Program-made: the position numbers and the translations under genes
In this document: positions 61,881 to 64,000 of the stretch, piece after piece
Layout: each line of letters starts with the position of its first letter
How positions within the stretch are numbered: position 1 is the first letter of the stretch
Origin: Ruegeria sp. HKCCD7303
Lineage (GTDB): Bacteria > Pseudomonadota > Alphaproteobacteria > Rhodobacterales > Rhodobacteraceae
Assembly: GCF_013111185.1 (NCBI RefSeq)
Contig: NZ_WVRE01000003.1
Span: 62,001 to 126,000, forward strand
Direction: 5' to 3'
DNA: 64,000 nucleotides
Notes under the pieces: model-generated
What the model was told of the DNA's origin: nothing
The model's database searches: none
The model's input: only the letters and a program-made list of their open reading frames with translations

Positions 61881-64000
61881 ATGTGCGCCGACACGATCCA
61901 GACACCTGATTACAAAGACACGCTGAACCTGCCCAAAACCGAATTCCCCATGCGCGCTGGCCTACCCAAGCGCGAACCCGCATGGCTGGAACGGTGGGAG
62001 ACCATCGGCGTCTATGACCGCCTGCGCGAGAAACAAGGCCGCACGCCCTTTACCCTGCATGACGGGCCCCCCTATGCGAACGGCCACCTGCATATCGGCC
62101 ACGCGCTGAACAAGACCATCAAGGACATGATCGTGCGCAGCCATCAGATGATGGGTTTCGACGCGCGTTACGTGCCCGGCTGGGACTGCCACGGCCTGCC
62201 GATCGAATGGAAGATCGAAGAACAATACCGCAAGAAGGGCAAGAACAAGGACGAGGTGAACATCGTCGACTTCCGGCAGGAATGCCGCAAGTTTGCCGAG
62301 GGCTGGATCGATATCCAGCGCGAAGAGTTCAAGCGCCTGGGCATCACCGGTAACTGGCCTGATCCCTACATCACCATGGACTATCACGCCGAGGCCGTGA
62401 TCGCGGATGAGTTCATGAAGTTCCTGATGAACGGTACGCTTTATCAGGGCTCGAAGCCCGTAATGTGGTCGCCGATCGAAAAAACCGCTCTGGCCGAGGC
62501 CGAGGTCGAGTATCACGACAAGGAAAGCTTCACCATCTGGGTGAAGTTCAAGGTTGTGAATGCGGGTGATTTGGATGACGCGTTTGTCGTAATCTGGACA
62601 ACGACCCCATGGACCATGCCGTCGAACAAGGCAGTCGTGTACGGCAAAGACGTCTCTTACGGCCTGTACGAAGTCACCGGCGCGCCAGAGGAATGCTGGG
62701 CCAAGGTAGGCGACAAGTTCCTGCTGGCCGACAACCTGGCCGCTGACGTTCTGGGTCGCGCGCGTCTGAACGACGACCAGTGGACCCGCGTTCATGACGT
62801 GACCGCGGATGAGCTGGAAGGCGTTCAACTGACCCACCCGCTGGCCGGTGCCGAAGGCGGCAATGGCGAATGGGACGACATCCGCGATTTTCGCGCTGCT
62901 GAGTTCGTGACCGACACCGAAGGGACCGGCTTTGTTCACTGTGCACCATCGCACGGGATGGAAGAATTCGAGCTGTATCGTGACTTGGGGATGCTCGAGC
63001 AGGTAATCACTTATAACGTGATGGACGACGGTAGCTTCCGCGCTGATCTGCCGTTCTTTGGCGGCAAATACATCCTGTCCCGTAAGGGCGGCGAGGGCGA
63101 CGCGAACAAAGCCGTCATCGACAAGCTGGCCGAAGTTGGCGGGCTGCTGGCGCGTGGCAAGATCAAGCACAGCTATCCTCATTCATGGCGCTCGAAAGCT
63201 CCCATCATCTACCGTAACACACCGCAGTGGTTTGCCTCGGTTGACCGTAAGCTGGACGATGGCATGGGCGAGATGGGTGATACCATCCGTGAACGGGCCC
63301 TGCGGTCCATCGACGAGCTGGTGAAATGGACGCCGCAAACCGGCCGTAACCGCCTCTATTCGATGATCGAAGCGCGCCCGGACTGGGTTCTGTCCCGCCA
63401 GCGCGCCTGGGGCGTGCCGCTGACTTGCTTCACCAAGAAGGGCGCTTTACCCACCGACGTGGATTATCTGCTGCGCAACGCGGACCTGAACGCGCGCATC
63501 AAGGCGGCGTTCGAGAAAGACGGTGCAGACGTCTGGTACACCGACGGCTTCAAAGAAAAGATCCTCGACGGCATCGCCAACCCGGAAGACTACGATCAGG
63601 TTTTCGACGTGCTGGACGTGTGGTTCGACTCGGGCTCGACCCACGCATTTGTTCTGCGCGATCGTGAGGATGGCACCGAGGACGGTATCGCCGATGTCTA
63701 CATGGAAGGCACTGACCAGCACCGCGGTTGGTTCCATTCGTCCATGCTGCAGGCTTGCGGCACCAAGGGTCGCGCGCCGTACCGCAACGTGGTGACCCAC
63801 GGCTTCACGCTGGATGCCAAGGGCAACAAGATGTCCAAATCGCTGGGCAACACGATTGTGCCCGAAGAGGTCGTCAAGCAATACGGTGCCGATATCCTGC
63901 GTCTGTGGGTGGCGCAGACCGACTATACCGCCGACCAGCGGATCGGGCCTGAGATCCTGAAAGGCACTGCCGACAGCTATCGTCGCCTGCGCAATACCAT
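61881..64000 (+). CDS. ileS: Isoleucyl-tRNA synthetase, 3' end beyond the window
   Basis: Class I synthetase that charges tRNA-Ile. About 706 N-terminal residues are visible. The HIGH motif is GPPYANGHLHIGHALNKT, and WDCHGLPIEWKIEEQYRKKG follows. The editing domain includes VIWTTTPWTMPSNKAVVYGK and GTGFVHCAPSHG. The KMSKS motif is NKMSKSLGNTIVPEE near base 63825. Start ATG 61881 (CADTIQTPDYKDTLNLPKTE) has a weak ribosome site (AAAGGA about ten bases upstream). The reading frame is still open at the window end. Confidence 0.96.
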   Translation, partial: MCADTIQTPDYKDTLNLPKTEFPMRAGLPKREPAWLERWETIGVYDRLREKQGRTPFTLHDGPPYANGHLHIGHALNKTIKDMIVRSHQMMGFDARYVPGWDCHGLPIEWKIEEQYRKKGKNKDEVNIVDFRQECRKFAEGWIDIQREEFKRLGITGNWPDPYITMDYHAEAVIADEFMKFLMNGTLYQGSKPVMWSPIEKTALAEAEVEYHDKESFTIWVKFKVVNAGDLDDAFVVIWTTTPWTMPSNKAVVYGKDVSYGLYEVTGAPEECWAKVGDKFLLADNLAADVLGRARLNDDQWTRVHDVTADELEGVQLTHPLAGAEGGNGEWDDIRDFRAAEFVTDTEGTGFVHCAPSHGMEEFELYRDLGMLEQVITYNVMDDGSFRADLPFFGGKYILSRKGGEGDANKAVIDKLAEVGGLLARGKIKHSYPHSWRSKAPIIYRNTPQWFASVDRKLDDGMGEMGDTIRERALRSIDELVKWTPQTGRNRLYSMIEARPDWVLSRQRAWGVPLTCFTKKGALPTDVDYLLRNADLNARIKAAFEKDGADVWYTDGFKEKILDGIANPEDYDQVFDVLDVWFDSGSTHAFVLRDREDGTEDGIADVYMEGTDQHRGWFHSSMLQACGTKGRAPYRNVVTHGFTLDAKGNKMSKSLGNTIVPEEVVKQYGADILRLWVAQTDYTADQRIGPEILKGTADSYRRLRNT

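Noticed and set aside
61962..63182. 406-codon open frame on the minus strand opposite ileS
   Set aside because: The plus strand clearly encodes isoleucyl-tRNA synthetase with HIGH, editing and KMSKS motifs; the antisense frame has no protein-like motifs.

Overview
The window is a continuous piece of an alphaproteobacterial chromosome, almost certainly from the Roseobacter group (Rhodobacteraceae). The evidence is a SAM/SAH-type riboswitch ahead of metK (a class known from Rhodobacterales), the ybeY-corC-lnt-metK-trmB and aroA-cmk-rpsA-ihfB gene orders, moderately high GC, and dense, short-spaced genes. It holds about 57 protein genes. I found no tRNA, rRNA, CRISPR array, insertion sequence or phage gene.

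Layout. 0-5 kb: ybeY (cut by the window edge), corC, lnt, the metK riboswitch and metK, trmB. 5-8.1 kb: an amidohydrolase, aroA (class II EPSP synthase), cmk. 8.1-12 kb: an accessory insert between cmk and rpsA with a YHS-domain protein, an exported protein, a flavin-dependent (tryptophan-type) halogenase and a small protein. 12-17 kb: rpsA with a structured leader, ihfB, a LapA-like protein, trpF, a small monooxygenase-like gene, trpB. 17-28.5 kb: a secreted beta-barrel protein, DUF2237, a serine hydrolase, pth, rplY, a large nested palindromic repeat, lldD, trpA, a PagL-like outer-membrane protein, ychF, an NTF2/MaoC pair and a LysR regulator. 28.5-34.5 kb: a two-gene NAD-dependent formate dehydrogenase, a cyclase-family hydrolase and a thioesterase. 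34.5-40.4 kb: tamA-tamB.

40.5-50.5 kb is a urate-to-ureidoglycolate catabolic cluster: puuD (urate hydroxylase), a LysR regulator, uraH, a fused allantoinase/OHCU decarboxylase, allA, a urate permease, a GAPDH, allE and a hydroxypyruvate/glyoxylate reductase. Together these genes take up urate, oxidise it through 5-hydroxyisourate, OHCU and allantoin, and end in glyoxylate. Allantoate amidohydrolase and xanthine dehydrogenase are not in the window.

50.5-64 kb: an acyl-CoA dehydrogenase/thioesterase pair, a DUF1007-NicO nickel/cobalt module, truA, a ycjX-GNAT-ycjF operon, a VIT-family transporter, a DUF2339 membrane protein, and ileS (cut by the window end).

Most of the window is core genome. 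The more unusual items are three in-phase 109-residue repeats inside TamB, the promoter/riboswitch arrangement at metK, the hairpin-rich rpsA leader, the halogenase insert, the nested palindrome near 22.5 kb, and the GAPDH inside the purine cluster. I did not find a convincing new defence or mobile system.
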